A stretch of 64,000 bases of DNA, from contig WNYE01000003.1 in assembly GCA_021396245.1 (NCBI GenBank), positions 124,001-188,000 of the forward strand, read 5' to 3'. Positions 20,501 to 31,500 of the stretch are shown here, piece by piece (within the stretch, counting starts at the first letter, position 1; each line of letters begins with the position of its first letter). This stretch comes from Sporothrix humicola. Lineage: Eukaryota > Ascomycota > Sordariomycetes > Ophiostomatales > Ophiostomataceae. The notes under the pieces are model-generated. The model ran no database searches. It worked only from the letters and a program-made list of their open reading frames with translations, and had not been told where the DNA came from. Made by a program: the position numbers and the translations under genes.

Positions 20501-21743
20501 GATCAACATCGCCTTCCGGGTGGACATGCACGGCACCTTTCCAGGGCCAGGCCGGAAAACGGGCACCAGGCACACGCAACATGCCGTTCTTATTGCCGAA
20601 TTGTGGCCTCTTAGACACAGAGAATGGATCGGGAGCACGCCGCTTAGGCGAGCAGGGTGTGGAGGTGTAGTAGCTATTGGAAGAGCTACCGCCAACAGAC
20701 GGCTTAGATGAGGAAGAAGTGCTCTGGCCGCCATCCTTGGAAGCAGATGTCTTCGCAAGGCCGCCTGTGAAGAATGGATGAGTGCTCTTAGCCGGGCCTG
20801 CTGATGTCGGCTTAGGGGTTGCAGGGGAAGTAGTGGACAGTTGTTGCTTGACCACGGCGGGCGGCTCTTGCTTTGCAGGCTTCTGTCCCTTCTTGCCTTT
20901 GACAGTCGGTGACGAGGATGGCAGAGGAAACACTCGATGGCTGCCACCCAAAACTGAATCTATCAGGCCGCCGAAACGCGTCCGTGATTCGGCGTCTTGT
21001 GATGGGTACGGAACGGCAAGTGGAGGGGATGTATTGCTTGCACCGCCTGACTTGCGCTTGGGCCGCCCAGACTTGTTGAGTGGCTGTTCTTTGGGCTTTG
21101 GTGGAGAGCCGATAGTTCCAGTCTTGGGGTTGAACTGCAAGAGCTTTTTGGGCTGGTCCATGGGCGTAGCTGGGGCCGAGTCAATGGCAGGCGTGCTTGC
21201 AGATGTATTCGATACGGCCGAGCTTGGAACGGCGGAGCTCTTAGTAGTGTCCTCGACCAGCATGTCGCCATTTTTAGACCCAGGATTTTGGCCATTGTGG
21301 TTCGGGGGCGGCGACAATTTCCGGATCTTGGGTGGGCGACCGCGACGCTTCGTCTCGACGGCAGGTCCATTCTCGGAGGGCTCGTTGCCGTTAGTGGGTT
21401 CTGCTTTCCGCTTGGGTTGCTGCAGAAGCGCAAAGGCATTAACTTGTGCCGTCGCGGGTGGCTCTGTCGAAGTCACCTTAATGTCCGGGACGCTTGCTTG
21501 CGGCTGTGGAGGCTGGTGGCCATTTTGGGGGTTTTGCGATGGAATTGGTTGTGGTGCGAGTGTCTGCTGCTGGATGCCTTGGTCTGGCGCCGTCTTCTGA
21601 GGAGCATTCTGTTCATTTGTCGAGTTCGCTGCCTCGTCGTCGTTCCGGCTGGGTTTGGCTGGAGCAAAGAGCGGGTGCAGCTTCTTTTGCTGGCCGCCCC
21701 CCGGCGGCTCGCTGGCCATGATGACAACAGCGGCAGACGACAT
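17529..21743 (-). CDS. ELG1: ELG1/ATAD5-like PCNA unloader (RFC-like AAA+ ATPase)
   Basis: Single coding exon of 1,404 residues. The first ~450 residues are disordered and basic, with AT-hook-like GRPPK. The AAA+ module carries Walker A GPPGCGKS (662-669) and Walker B LILLDEAD (D807, E808). It continues with ITCNDETLLP (sensor 1 region) and LRLHAILRF, as in Elg1/ATAD5, which with RFC2-5 unloads PCNA from DNA after replication. A PIP-box-like QPTMSSFF lies at 759-766, between Walker A and B; HPLF and HPFF motifs lie in the N-terminal region. The C-terminus is helical then acidic/Ala-rich. ATG codons at 21743 and 21719 are both possible; the second has the better Kozak context. A 5'-UTR intron precedes them. 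Divergent from UTP8. Family call is firm; the start is less so. Confidence 0.88.
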   Translation of the reverse strand: MSSAAVVIMASEPPGGGQQKKLHPLFAPAKPSRNDDEAANSTNEQNAPQKTAPDQGIQQQTLAPQPIPSQNPQNGHQPPQPQASVPDIKVTSTEPPATAQVNAFALLQQPKRKAEPTNGNEPSENGPAVETKRRGRPPKIRKLSPPPNHNGQNPGSKNGDMLVEDTTKSSAVPSSAVSNTSASTPAIDSAPATPMDQPKKLLQFNPKTGTIGSPPKPKEQPLNKSGRPKRKSGGASNTSPPLAVPYPSQDAESRTRFGGLIDSVLGGSHRVFPLPSSSPTVKGKKGQKPAKQEPPAVVKQQLSTTSPATPKPTSAGPAKSTHPFFTGGLAKTSASKDGGQSTSSSSKPSVGGSSSNSYYTSTPCSPKRRAPDPFSVSKRPQFGNKNGMLRVPGARFPAWPWKGAVHVHPEGDVDPLTKAKPQSTTAGSPSPALSQKKSKGQSVAIHNDESILGKITQGLDVSSVIQDIRNANSDKWTPPPPELRLPSKHIMSGHRMEGQILGHLSTAHSSVRTLFNYLAIALSAFDKHTCENLSWAIKYTPRKTEAIIQSGQEPAFLKNWLQALQLVAVDTGSTEPAGTKTATGPSKGKAKRRRKKNKLDGFIVSSDDEDDEGEASDDEVDWSASGRYGLTKSTVVRANGELLDTKTGRAGARLTNTVVISGPPGCGKSAAVFAAAHELGFEIFEIGPGTRRSGRDVIERIGDMTRNHLVQHKNKKQMKTADRPVESVEYDPDAEDAEGDPDPDFPVPTVESAAPSKKQPTMSSFFKPQGTTTTTAPAVVAERAVDPTVASILEEGMSQKQSLILLDEADLLYEEDKQFWTTVIGLIAQSKRPFIITCNDETLLPLQSLRLHAILRFTAPPKNLAVDRLLLIAAHEGHVLQRRAVESLYEARNHDLRAATAELQFWCQMGVGDRRGGFDWFIPRWPDGVDLDECGDINRVISGDTYREGMGWLNNDSVAGIAAANRSPQTEMARRAEAEESLVQQAWNNWGLDMGQWQDSIELWKCDALVCGEGRSQRRQLLDSYGKFADAMSDADLVSSKVFAVGNKLPLDPTQPELLYRPHEDYILGQHLLERTTAAHELDDLRLPMTTAMRCTAKHILRAELRTANPRKDDRRLGFLDEQIITAAIGFHHKQPQGLVPSDTPAVRRIDFALAFDPISVPVSAPSSGFYSAFYAPSASASTTSSASHLDPSVFDRNLEPIALDVAPFVRGILAHEDRQQKERQSRSAFLSEAAQAQASASAPTATANANTSDSDSSIAALRRRPTKRTRTRTTRTAMSALEGSSRSATRRERWFEGADINPELVKRTGGDDWSGVVEAVLTDLGAKAAEADARDAAAAAAAATAAAMEGYVSIAPFPTIDSTLANAEQGVPETGAGPARTNSRRRDLIISSPGGPQQPGSDA

Positions 21744-21747
21744 AGAT

Positions 21748-21802
21748 CTGTTCGAGTTAGTGAAGCTCCCACAGAGGATCCCCGTGTCGAAAGAAAGCTT
21801 AC
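21748..21802 (-). other. 5'-UTR intron of ELG1
   Basis: On the minus strand GTAAGC (from 21802), a CACTAAC branch site and AACAG (to 21748) form a 55-base intron ending 4 bases before the first ELG1 ATG. The upstream exon has an in-frame TGA and no ATG after it, so it is non-coding. Confidence 0.7.
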
Positions 21803-22544
21803 CTCGCTGTCAGTCCCAACTCCCTGCCAACCGAATTGTCTCAATGCCGTCTATGATGCGGGTTTCTGCATCGGCATGTAATTGGTGTCTTGTCGGTTCT
21901 AAATGTGCTCGTTCGTGGTATAATGTTCGTCTATTCGTATCAATGCTGGTGTATATCGATGGATGGTTGGGAAATCGTAAAATGATTGCTGTATGATTGT
22001 TGTGTCTTGTTTTGTTTCTGTTTTGCCCAAGAGCTGTTGCTCCAGAAGTTTTGCTCTGATCCTGTTCCTGGACGGAAGTCGTAGTGGGACGCAGTTGCCC
22101 TTTCTTGACCCATTTAGCAGGCAAAGACGCGTTGAAGGAAGGCGCGAATGGCGGAGCGTGTAAAGCGCGTAAAGGCCCCCAGGAACAGTGGGTCAGGCAG
22201 GCGCAGGCACGTGCTCTGAAATAGCACAGTGTGTCTCTGGCCGTGCAAGTTAGTCAGGCACACAGTTCCATTCGGCGCTAGTGACGCCGACCTCTGCGGC
22301 CGCTAACGACTTTCAACTTTTTTTTTTCTGATAGACGACAACTTTTTTTCTGCCGCCCCAATTCGAAGCTTTTCACCGCGCCAGATTCTTCACTTGCACG
22401 GCGACAAAGACAAGGCACGAAACGAAAGAGACAAGACATATCAACTTCAGTTGTCTCTGTGCCCTGATCGTTCTTTGCTTCCTTTTCGACATTTGCTTTT
22501 CCTTTCTTTTTTTCTCTTTTCTTTCGTCTTTTCCACACATCACC
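21803..22544. promoter_or_regulatory. Divergent ELG1/UTP8 promoter region
   Basis: Shared upstream region of two genes that start away from each other. It contains an ACGCGT (22127-22132, MBF/MCB core) nearer ELG1 and a CACGTG (22208-22213). A C/T-rich leader runs into the UTP8 ATG. No gene was recognised. Confidence 0.5.
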
Positions 22545-25500
22545 ATGGCGTCGAATTTCCACATCCAAAAGCCATATGTGCTTGCCAGCCTCCCACGATC
22601 GCTGGCCCAGGTCGACGGCAAGAGCGTTGTTGGCGAGGTGTACGGCCAGCGGCCAGGCGTCAAGAAGCGCAGGCGGGCCGAAGTGGTGGTTGGCATCGAC
22701 GGCGAATCAGCCAATATCTACGATGTTTGTCTTTCTGTCCCCCAGATCTCTGTCTTTTGTTGACATGCTAACCATCTTTCTCCAGATCGCATCGTCTCGT
22801 CTGATCACATCCTACCCCGTCCCTCCACAAGCCAAGTTCTCCTGCGCCCCCTGTTCGGTCCGTCTTCGTTCTTCGGCCGGCAAAGATGCCACTGTGGCCC
22901 GCTACACATACATTGCGACTCGCGAGCCGGCACGGAAGCTCTCGCTGTTCAAGGACACGGTCGAGGCGGCCGGTGCGACGGCGTCTGAGTCGGTGACGGT
23001 CAGCCTTGGCCGAACGGGCGACATCGTGGCCCTCCACACCCTGTCTCTTCCGGAACAAAAAGAGGGCGAATCGACAACAGCTCTGGCTGTGGACCTTTTG
23101 GCAATCGACAGCGACGGCCAGGTGACGTGCTTTGACGGCGAGACGCTCAAGGAAAAGTACAAGGCCTCTGTGGCCACCCTTTCGCAAGATCCCGTGCCGC
23201 GCGGCTCAAATGTGCGCGTGGATTTCGTGCAAATGGGCCTCGCTTCGGACGTTGTCAAGGGTTTGGGACTGGGCGACTATCTGTCGGGCTTCTTTTCGCA
23301 AAAGATTGACGCCGACGGCGGCTTCAACCCGGACGTTGTCTTTGTGATTACGACAGTCACTGGCCGCCAGGTCGGCTCTGGATCGGGCGCCGCTCGTTAC
23401 CTGCACATTCTGTCGGCCGATCCGGCACGCGATATTCTGGTTCAGGCCCACTACATTCGTCTTCCCGCTCCAACTGGCGAGGCTGACGACATTGAGTCTC
23501 CAACCTACCGCCTGGACATTCTTTCGGGCTCACTCTTCGCTCTCGAGGGCGAGAACGTGCTGTCGTACGACCTGACTCGCAGCGTCCCCCGTGTTGTCAG
23601 CAGCATCGCCATTCCCGGCGTCACATCGTTCTTGCGCCTGTCCAAGTCGAGCATCCTCGCCGCCACGCCGACCTCGTTCTCCGTCTACAACCCCCTCTTC
23701 AAATCCCTGCAGGCCTCGACCACCCTCGAGGTCCAGGTTTCCGTCAAGTCTTCTTCCTCCAGCTCTCCCGCAAAGAACGCTTGCTCTTTTGTCTCCTTCT
23801 TCCCTCAGCTCGAGCTGGCCGTCGCTCTCCTCGACTCGAACTTGGTCGCTGTCCAGTTGGAGCCGCCTCGTACACGCAGCAAGAAGCGCCGCGCCGATGG
23901 CCTGCTGATCGACTCTATTGGCCGCGGTGCATCTACTAGTGAGGCCAAGACGGCCGGCCACGACGACGCCGCTGGTCCCCTGCCCAAGAAGTACCTTCCC
24001 GGAACCATGTCGGCTAGCTACCTGGCACAGTTCAACGAGGACGCCAAGAGCGCCGATGCTCTGTTGGAGGCACAGGACGTGGCTGCCTTTGACGATCTGC
24101 TGGCGGAGAAGCTGGGCATCCAGTCTGTCACCGAGTGGCGCTGGCAGCGACCTCTGGACTCTGCCGCTGCGGCCGACGCAATGGACGAGACGCAGGACGG
24201 CGAGGCTGCCCCTACCACAAACGGCGTCACGAACGGAACGACAAACGGCCGCGCCGAAGAGAACACGACTTCGACCACACCCCCTCCCACTTCCTCCTCG
24301 ACACACCACGTCAAGTACCCCGTGACTGACCGCCGCTGGGTCATCTACGCCATCAGCCGCATCTTCACCATCAAAGAGGAGCCCAAGTCGGGCGGCCGTC
24401 TGCGCCTGCGGTGCAAGTTTCCCTCGAGCGACATTCTCAACTACCTAGTGGACGCCGGCCATCTTTCGGTTGCCAACACTCGGTCGGCACTGCGCGAGTC
24501 CCTGCGCGACGTTGACGAGGACGACCAGCTGCTCGGCGAGTCCCTGCCCGTCGTGCTGGCCAAGGTTGATCCCAGCCTGGACCTGCTGCTGCGCTGGCTG
24601 TACGAGACGAAGCTGGGCGCCACCGAGCTGCTGAGCGCCACGCTCCTGCTCATGCGCAGCCTCGAGCTCGTCGACAAGCCCGAGAAGCCGAAGCCCGCCG
24701 TCGAGGAGACCGAGGCCAACGGCGAGGCTGCTGAAGAAACTCCCGCTTCCACCGAGCTCGACCAGCTCGACCAGCAGCTCCACTTGGCCGAGTACTTTTT
24801 GGAGCACGTCGAAAACGACCCCCGCGACCTTGCCCTCGACATTGCCATTGGCAAGCTCGGCAGCTGCCCGGCCATGGCCACCGTCCAGGGTTTGCGCCGC
24901 ATCTTCCGGACAGACGAGATCCGCGCCCTCATTGAGGTTTTGCGCAAGCAAATGGTCGACCAGGGCTGGGCCACGCGGTACATGGACATGGATCTTGACA
25001 CTGAGGGCGAAGAAGAGGAGGCTGCCGGCGCCGCCCCCCTCAACTACAGCATCCGTCTGATTGCCGACCTGCTGTGCCGCTGCATCGACGCCGTCCGCCC
25101 CGGCGAGTGGCTCATTAACGATGAGGAGACTGCCGTCGGCGCCGATGCTCCTACCGACCTCACTACCTCTGGTTCCGGTTCCGAGCCCGGTGGCGACTTC
25201 TTCGCCCTCCTCAAGTGGCAGGTCAGCGCCGCCCTCGAGGGTGTCCAAGAGGCTCTGTACCTGCGCGGCCTTGTCGGTGAGACCGTCCGCTACGGCATGG
25301 GCGTCGAAAAGGTGGCGGCCAAGGCGGCCAACCTGGCAAAGACTGGCTCGAACTCGGAGGTCCGGCCCTTGACTGTCGCCACACCTGCTTCGGCATCCTT
25401 TGTCAGCGGTCTACCGTTGGGTCTGCGCGCACCGGTCGGCCTGTCACGACACAGTGACATTGCGCCCACCAAGGTCGTCAGTGGCGGCGAGGTTGTGAAG

Positions 25501-25575
25501 CGGACAAAGCGTGAGCTCGGCCACCTTACGAGCAAAAAGGTTGGTGCCTACACGTTGGAGCGGATTGTCTTTTAA
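22545..25575 (+). CDS. UTP8: UTP8, U3 snoRNP / t-UTP subunit
   Basis: Two exons. Exon 1, 22545-22724, starts at CACCATGG. The intron, 22725-22785, has a weaker GTTTGT donor, a GCTAACC branch site and a CTCCAG acceptor. Exon 2 is 22786-25575. The product has 989 residues. The N-terminus (MASNFHIQKPYVLASLPR) and the SRLITSYPVPP and SCAPCSVRLR blocks match the Utp8 beta-propeller domain. The C-terminus is helical and ends with KKVGAYTLERIVF, typical of Utp8. Utp8 belongs to the UTP-A/t-UTP complex, which binds nascent pre-rRNA and starts assembly of the small-subunit processome in the nucleolus. Two low-complexity acidic/Thr-rich linkers sit mid-protein (around residues 555-590). Reading exon 2 alone from an upstream start would lose the conserved N-terminus. 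Confidence 0.88.
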
Positions 25576-26027
25576 TTTTCAAGTCATGGGAGTTTAAAAT
25601 TTTGGGAAAGCATTTGTTTTTTGTCCTGTTTTATTATATGTAATTATTGCATGTTGGCCAAAACATCATCTAGATAGCCATAACATATCGTTTGTTGGAA
25701 ATAAAATGTTCATCAAGAGCAAATTCTTGTGCTTATGTCATACGTGATGTGTTGTTTATTTGTTTTAGTTTCTCTCTTCTTTTTTTTCCTTTTTTTCTCC
25801 TTTTTTTTAAAAAAAAAATAAACAAAACACCCCTAAAAAACGAGGTCAGAACCCCCCAAAATACAACAAAAATAGAAGATAAAATACAACTAGACAACAT
25901 TCAATTGACCTTGGGTTACGAACGTGTTATGTGAGGCTTCTTCACGTGGGTTTCCATTCTCATTTAGTATATCATTCTATTTCATTGCATCATGATCGTG
26001 ACTTTTACTATGTCTCCAAGGTATCAT
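25576..26027. other. Convergent 3' flanks with long T/A tract
   Basis: AT-rich spacer between UTP8 and the coiled-coil gene. T8A10 (25801-25818), preceded by more T runs, lies near the midpoint and probably marks the terminator regions of both genes. Confidence 0.55.
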
Positions 26028-27851
26028 CTACCGACGCCCGTCCTTCTTGAGAAGCCCGAGCTCACCGTCCAAAGTGCTCCAGATATCGCTGTCCTTCACC
26101 TTTTTCTTTTGCTTGGATGCGGACTTCTTTCCTTCTGCCTCTGCATCACCGGCCTCCTCGCCTTCTGGTTTGCGCCCGAGGACAGCCTCGGCCTCTTCCA
26201 AAAATTGTGTGGCCTGTTCTATTGCTACCTGACCCTCCTCCACTTTTTCAAAGACGGCTTCAAACGTGGCAATCTTGGCCGAGTCGGCCGCATCTGTCCA
26301 CGCCGAGACACGTTGAGTGAGACCTTCGGCGGTGGGAGCGGCTCCTTGTGCGGGCGCCAGCATTCCCTTTTTGCGGAGAAGAGCTGCACCACCACCTCCT
26401 CTGGAACCGCCTCCACTCTTTGCCCCAAATCGTGGCAGGAGTTGACTCTCGTCAGCCAGGTGGTCAAGCATCTGGCACGTATCTTTGAGGCGCTTGTTCA
26501 AGAGCACGTTGTAGTGTGCCTTATGAGCAATATCGGCCTTTTGGTCACGAGCTGTGGCCAACAGGCGGTCCAAATAGGGGATCAGCAGCAGATTCCCGAG
26601 TGCTGCGGCCTTTTCGGCCCCAGATACGGACGGAGCTGGTACTGTTGCTTTTGGTGAGGCTGCGGCAGGCGTACTTGGTGCCGAAGCAAGTTGGGCTTTG
26701 TCTGTGCTTGAGTTTGGCTGCAGCTGTGGCATGTTTGCAAACAGAGGATTCGGTGCTGCTGCCTTTGTGACTCCTTCGTCTTTCGGTGCCATAGTTTCGA
26801 CTGTGGCCACCAAAGCACGCCGTGCCTCGACATATTGGTTGTACTTGTCGCGGATATCGTCGAGTTTGTCTTCAAGCTGGATCTTCTTGTCGCTGCTGCC
26901 GATGCCGCCCATACCACCCACAATTTCAGAGCCATTCAGCAAACTCTGTCGTAGTTGTTTAGAGGACTCGGCTGCCTCTTCATACTCCTCATCGGCCTCG
27001 TCGTCGGCATTGCTGAGTTCTGTCTCCATCCATGCGATCAACTCGTCTCGTGCCGTATTCAGAGCTTGTAGTTTTGCAGCTGCCGACGGTGACGCAATTC
27101 TAAAAGACCTTTCTTTGGCGGCCGCCAACCGCTTCTCTTCTTGTCGTAGAGTAAGTTGTGCTCGCAATGCCGACTTTTCGAGCTGTGCCACTAATTTTTC
27201 GAGATCTGCCGCTGCCATTGGCTTTGCTGAATTTGATGCTGCATCTTCGTCTTTTGCTGTTGCTGCCGCCGCCCTCTCCATTTCATCCTCGGCCAGGCCG
27301 TCCACAACCGCCTTGGGCACCGATGGAAGTGCTGTTGTGGCATCTCCATAAATAAACTCTGGATGCAGATAGTCTTCTCCGGCAGCCACAGCCACTGGCC
27401 GTTCACCAAGTGCGTCGAGGTATCGGTTGACCACCTGGATCTTCTCCCGTTTTCGGCCCAGTTTGACAGTAGTCAAGTGATCCTGGAGGATGCCGATGCT
27501 GCTGGCCGAATCTGGGCCAAAATGTGCTCCTGGTATTGACCCGGACGAAGCTGCCGCCTTTTCGGCCTCGGCCGCTGCTGCTGCGCGCTGGTCAAACTCC
27601 CGCCGTGCCTGCAGATTGGCCTGTAGGGCCTTTATATACGCCTTTTGCAGACCCCGTGCTTCTGGCAGTGGTGAAGGGTCTGAAGGCAAATCTACCAGCG
27701 CGAGATTGCCGTCCAAGACATCGTCGTCGCACTTGAGGCTGGCTGTCAAGTGTGCTCGCAAAACGCGCCGGATATGTGCCACTTCCTCGCGGGGACGCAC
27801 AAACGGCTCAAGCGCCGCCTTTATGCTCTGCGCTGTGTCTTGAGCGCTCAT
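26028..27851 (-). CDS. Uncharacterised coiled-coil protein
   Basis: Single exon of 607 residues from the ATG at 27851; I cannot name the family. Most of the chain is predicted helix. A heptad-like Ala/Glu/Lys/Arg-rich segment lies around residues 215-260 (LEKLVAQLEKSALRAQLTLRQEEKRL is typical) and more follow near 320-350. A Gly-rich GGGSRGGGG patch lies near 480. The basic tail begins KKSASKQKKK around 575 and ends in DIWSTLDGELGLLKKDGRR. No enzyme motif, signal peptide or membrane segment was seen. Such architecture fits a cytoskeletal or spindle subunit (an augmin/HAUS-type subunit was considered), but nothing decisive supports that. Codon use matches neighbours and the frame is fully open, so it is a real gene. 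Divergent from BRR2. Confidence 0.75.
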   Translation of the reverse strand: MSAQDTAQSIKAALEPFVRPREEVAHIRRVLRAHLTASLKCDDDVLDGNLALVDLPSDPSPLPEARGLQKAYIKALQANLQARREFDQRAAAAAEAEKAAASSGSIPGAHFGPDSASSIGILQDHLTTVKLGRKREKIQVVNRYLDALGERPVAVAAGEDYLHPEFIYGDATTALPSVPKAVVDGLAEDEMERAAAATAKDEDAASNSAKPMAAADLEKLVAQLEKSALRAQLTLRQEEKRLAAAKERSFRIASPSAAAKLQALNTARDELIAWMETELSNADDEADEEYEEAAESSKQLRQSLLNGSEIVGGMGGIGSSDKKIQLEDKLDDIRDKYNQYVEARRALVATVETMAPKDEGVTKAAAPNPLFANMPQLQPNSSTDKAQLASAPSTPAAASPKATVPAPSVSGAEKAAALGNLLLIPYLDRLLATARDQKADIAHKAHYNVLLNKRLKDTCQMLDHLADESQLLPRFGAKSGGGSRGGGGAALLRKKGMLAPAQGAAPTAEGLTQRVSAWTDAADSAKIATFEAVFEKVEEGQVAIEQATQFLEEAEAVLGRKPEGEEAGDAEAEGKKSASKQKKKVKDSDIWSTLDGELGLLKKDGRR

Positions 27852-28541
27852 GGTCGTCTGTGCTGTATAAATGGTAATTTCATGGCCAGATGGAAGTGTT
27901 GGATGTTTGTTAGTCGAGTGTCGTCAAGGAACGCGTGCAACGTCAAGATGCGCATTACAGTGGTGTTGACCCCTGAAAGCTTCAGCCAATAGGCGCTGTG
28001 CCTGCTGGAGCTTCTGGTGGCGGGGCTGCATGGACTGCCGCTAGCGCCAGCAAGTGAATAAACTATTTATTTTTGCATTAAATTTAACTCTGGTCGCTCC
28101 TGCCTTGTCCTCATTGCACGCCTTCCCTTTGTTTTTCAAATTTTTAGCCTCCCCAAGCAGGCTCGTAGGCAGAAAAAACATCACCACTTGCCTAAACAAC
28201 CCCCCTCCCTCGCCAGATGCGCGTCTAAATACGACGACTTTGACGATACAACACCACTACACGAGACCCAAACCTTACCTCATTTGATTCTACTCTCTGG
28301 CGAGTGGTCTGGAGCTGAATTGGACGGCACCGACCGATACAACGCGTGCTGGGACGGCCTGGGAGAGGCTCGTGTTGTTTGCATTGCGATTTCTTCGATC
28401 TCGACACCAAGACGACAACACTTTCACAGGGCCTCTGAAGGACACAAAACTGAGCTCTCTGTGATGCCAGTGTCCTCTCCGACATAAAGATACCCGCTAC
28501 CTACCTACCCATCACTCACCAACACCCCCACCACCGTCACA
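27852..28541. promoter_or_regulatory. Divergent promoter region, coiled-coil gene / BRR2
   Basis: 690 bases between two start codons. ACGCGT words occur near 27932 and 28342, and TCGCTCCTGCC near 28095. A long run of CA/CT-rich leader precedes the BRR2 ATG. No separate gene was recognised. Confidence 0.45.
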
Positions 28542-31500
28542 ATGTCGAACAACGCAAACTACGACCGCGATGTCTCGCAGTACAAATACGCGGCCATGTC
28601 CAACCTGGTCCTCCAGGCGGACCGCCGCTTCATCTCCCGGAGGAAGGACGAGCCGACAGGCGACCCAGAGTCCATGGCCGGCCGCCTGCAGATCCAGGAC
28701 ATGGGCTCGCGCATTGCCCGCGAATCGGCCCCGAAAACAAAAAAGAACTCGGCCATGCCGGACGTGAAGCGCGGCGATTTCCGCGAGGGCGAGGCCGTGC
28801 TGCAGCGCGAGCAGCGCAAGCGGCAGGGCCAGGCGGCGGGCGGCATGCGTGGCACATCGATCCTGGCGGGCGCCGATTTGCTCGTCGAGGGCCTGCGGTA
28901 TCGGCCACGGACAAGTGCCACGCGAGCCACTTTTGAGCTCATTCTGTCGTCGGTGGCGCGCGAGCTTGGCGATGTCTCGCACGAGATTGTGCGCAGTGCG
29001 GCCGACGCGGTGCTTGAGTACCTGAAAGACGACGACCTCAAGGATTTCGACAAGAAAAAGGAGATTGACGACATTCTGGGTGTCAGCTTGAGCGCAAAAG
29101 CGTTCAACGAGCTCGTGAACCTCGGCAAGAAGATCACCGACTACGACGAGCAGGGCGACGACGACGATGCCGAAATGGCCGACGCGGGCGCCAACGACGA
29201 CGAGGAGATTGACGAGCGTCAGGGCGTGGCCGTTGATTTCGAGGAGGAAGACGAGGACGAGGACGCCATTCTCAATGAGGTGCGCGACGTGTCCTCGGAA
29301 GACGAAGACGGCGATGATGACGAAGACGGCACAGGCGAGGCTGCAGACCATCCTGGCTTCGCCGAAGAGGCCAATGCAGGCGGCGCCGGCGTCGACCGCG
29401 ACGAGGAGGAGCTGGGCTTCGTTGAGGGCGACGCCATGATTATTGACCCGTCCGCATCGGGTGCCGCTGCCAGTCGCGGCGGTCGGCAGCAAGGCAAGGT
29501 CAAGGACGAGACGTTTGTTCCTGCACGCGACATTGACGCATTCTGGCTGCAGCGCCAGATCGGCCGCTTGTACCCAGATGCTCACGTCCAGCACGACAAG
29601 ACGACACAGGCGCTGCACATTCTGTCGGGCGAGCCAGACGAGCCCGAAGGTAGCGAGAAGCCGCTGCACGAGATTGAGAACGAGATGATGGAGCTGTTCG
29701 ACTACGAGCACCCCGAGGTCACACAGAAGCTGATTGACAACCGCGAAAAGATTGTCTGGCTGACCAAGCTGGCACGCGCGGAGACCGATGAGGAGCGTGC
29801 GACAATCGAGCGCGAGATGGCTTCGGAGGGCCTGCGGTGGATCCTGAACGAGCTGCAGGGCAAGACTGCCGGCGACGATGCTGCAAACGGCAAGAAGGGC
29901 AAGATGGAGATCAAGATGGACGTCGACAGCAGCGCGCTCGCAGCCGCAGATGCCGGCAAAGCGGCCAAGACCGAAGAGGGCAAAGAGGGCGGACTGGTCG
30001 GTGGTCTGCAGCCTCGACGTGCCATCAACCTCGAGAACCTCGTCTTTGAGCAGGGCAACCACTTGATGACCAACCCGCGCGTGTCTCTGCCCGACGGCTC
30101 GACAAAGCGTGCCTTCAAGGGCTACGAGGAGATCCACGTGCCACCGCCCAAGAAGCGCAACGACCCCAACGACGCCAACATCCCCATCACAGACATGCCT
30201 GCCTGGGCTCGCGGCCCGTTCAGCACGGCCAAGACGCTCAACCGCATCCAGACGCGCTGCTACCCGTCCGCCTTTGGCGGCGACGAGAATATGCTGATTT
30301 GCGCGCCCACGGGCAGTGGCAAGACCAACGTCGCCATGCTGACGATCCTGCGCGCCATCCACAACCACCGTGACCCAGAGACGGGCGAGATCGACCTCGA
30401 CTCGTTCAAGATTGTCTACATTGCCCCGCTCAAGGCTCTCGTGCAGGAGCAGGTCGGCAACTTTGGCAAGCGCCTCGAGCCTTTCGGTATTCGGGTCAGC
30501 GAGTTGACGGGTGATCGCCAGCTCACAAAGCAGCAGATTGCCGAGACCCAGATTATCGTGACGACGCCCGAGAAGTGGGACGTCATCACGCGCAAGGCCA
30601 CGGATCTGTCGTACACCAACCTCGTGCGCCTCATCATCATCGACGAAATCCACTTGCTGCACGACGACCGTGGTCCTGTCCTCGAGAGCATTGTCAGCCG
30701 CACGCTGCGCAAGACGGAGCAGACCGGTGAGCCGGTGCGTCTCGTTGGTCTGTCGGCCACGCTACCCAACTACCGCGACGTTGCCAGCTTTTTGCGCGTG
30801 GATCCCAAGACGGGCCTCTTCCACTTTGACGGCACTTACCGTCCCTGCCCGCTGCGCCAGGAGTTTATCGGCGTCACCGACCGCAAGCCCATTAAGCAGC
30901 TCAAGACGATGAACGACATTACATACACCAAGGTGCTCGAGCACGTCGGCAAGAACCGCAACCAGATGCTCATCTTTGTGCACTCGCGCAAGGACACGGC
31001 CAAGACGGCGCGCCATATCCGCGACAAGGCCCTGGACCTCGAGACCATCAACCAGATCCTCAAGCACGATGCCGGCAGCCGGGAAATCCTGCAGGAAGCC
31101 GCCGAACAGGCCACCGACAAAGACCTCAAGGACCTGCTGCCGTACGGCTTCGGTATCCACCACGCCGGTATGAGCCGTGCTGATCGTACCGATGTCGAGG
31201 ACCTGTTCGCCCAGGGTGCCATCCAGGTGTTGTGCTGCACGGCCACGTTGGCTTGGGGTGTCAACTTGCCCGCGCACACGGTCATTATTAAGGGCACGCA
31301 GGTCTACTCGCCCGAAAAGGGCAGCTGGGTCGAGCTGAGCCCGCAAGACGTGCTGCAGATGCTCGGTCGTGCTGGTCGCCCCCAGTTCGATACATACGGT
31401 GAGGGCATTATCATCACGACGCAAAACGAGCTGCCCTACTACCTGTCGCTGCTCAATCAGCAGTTGCCGATTGAGAGTCAGCTGGTCAGCCGCCTGGTCG

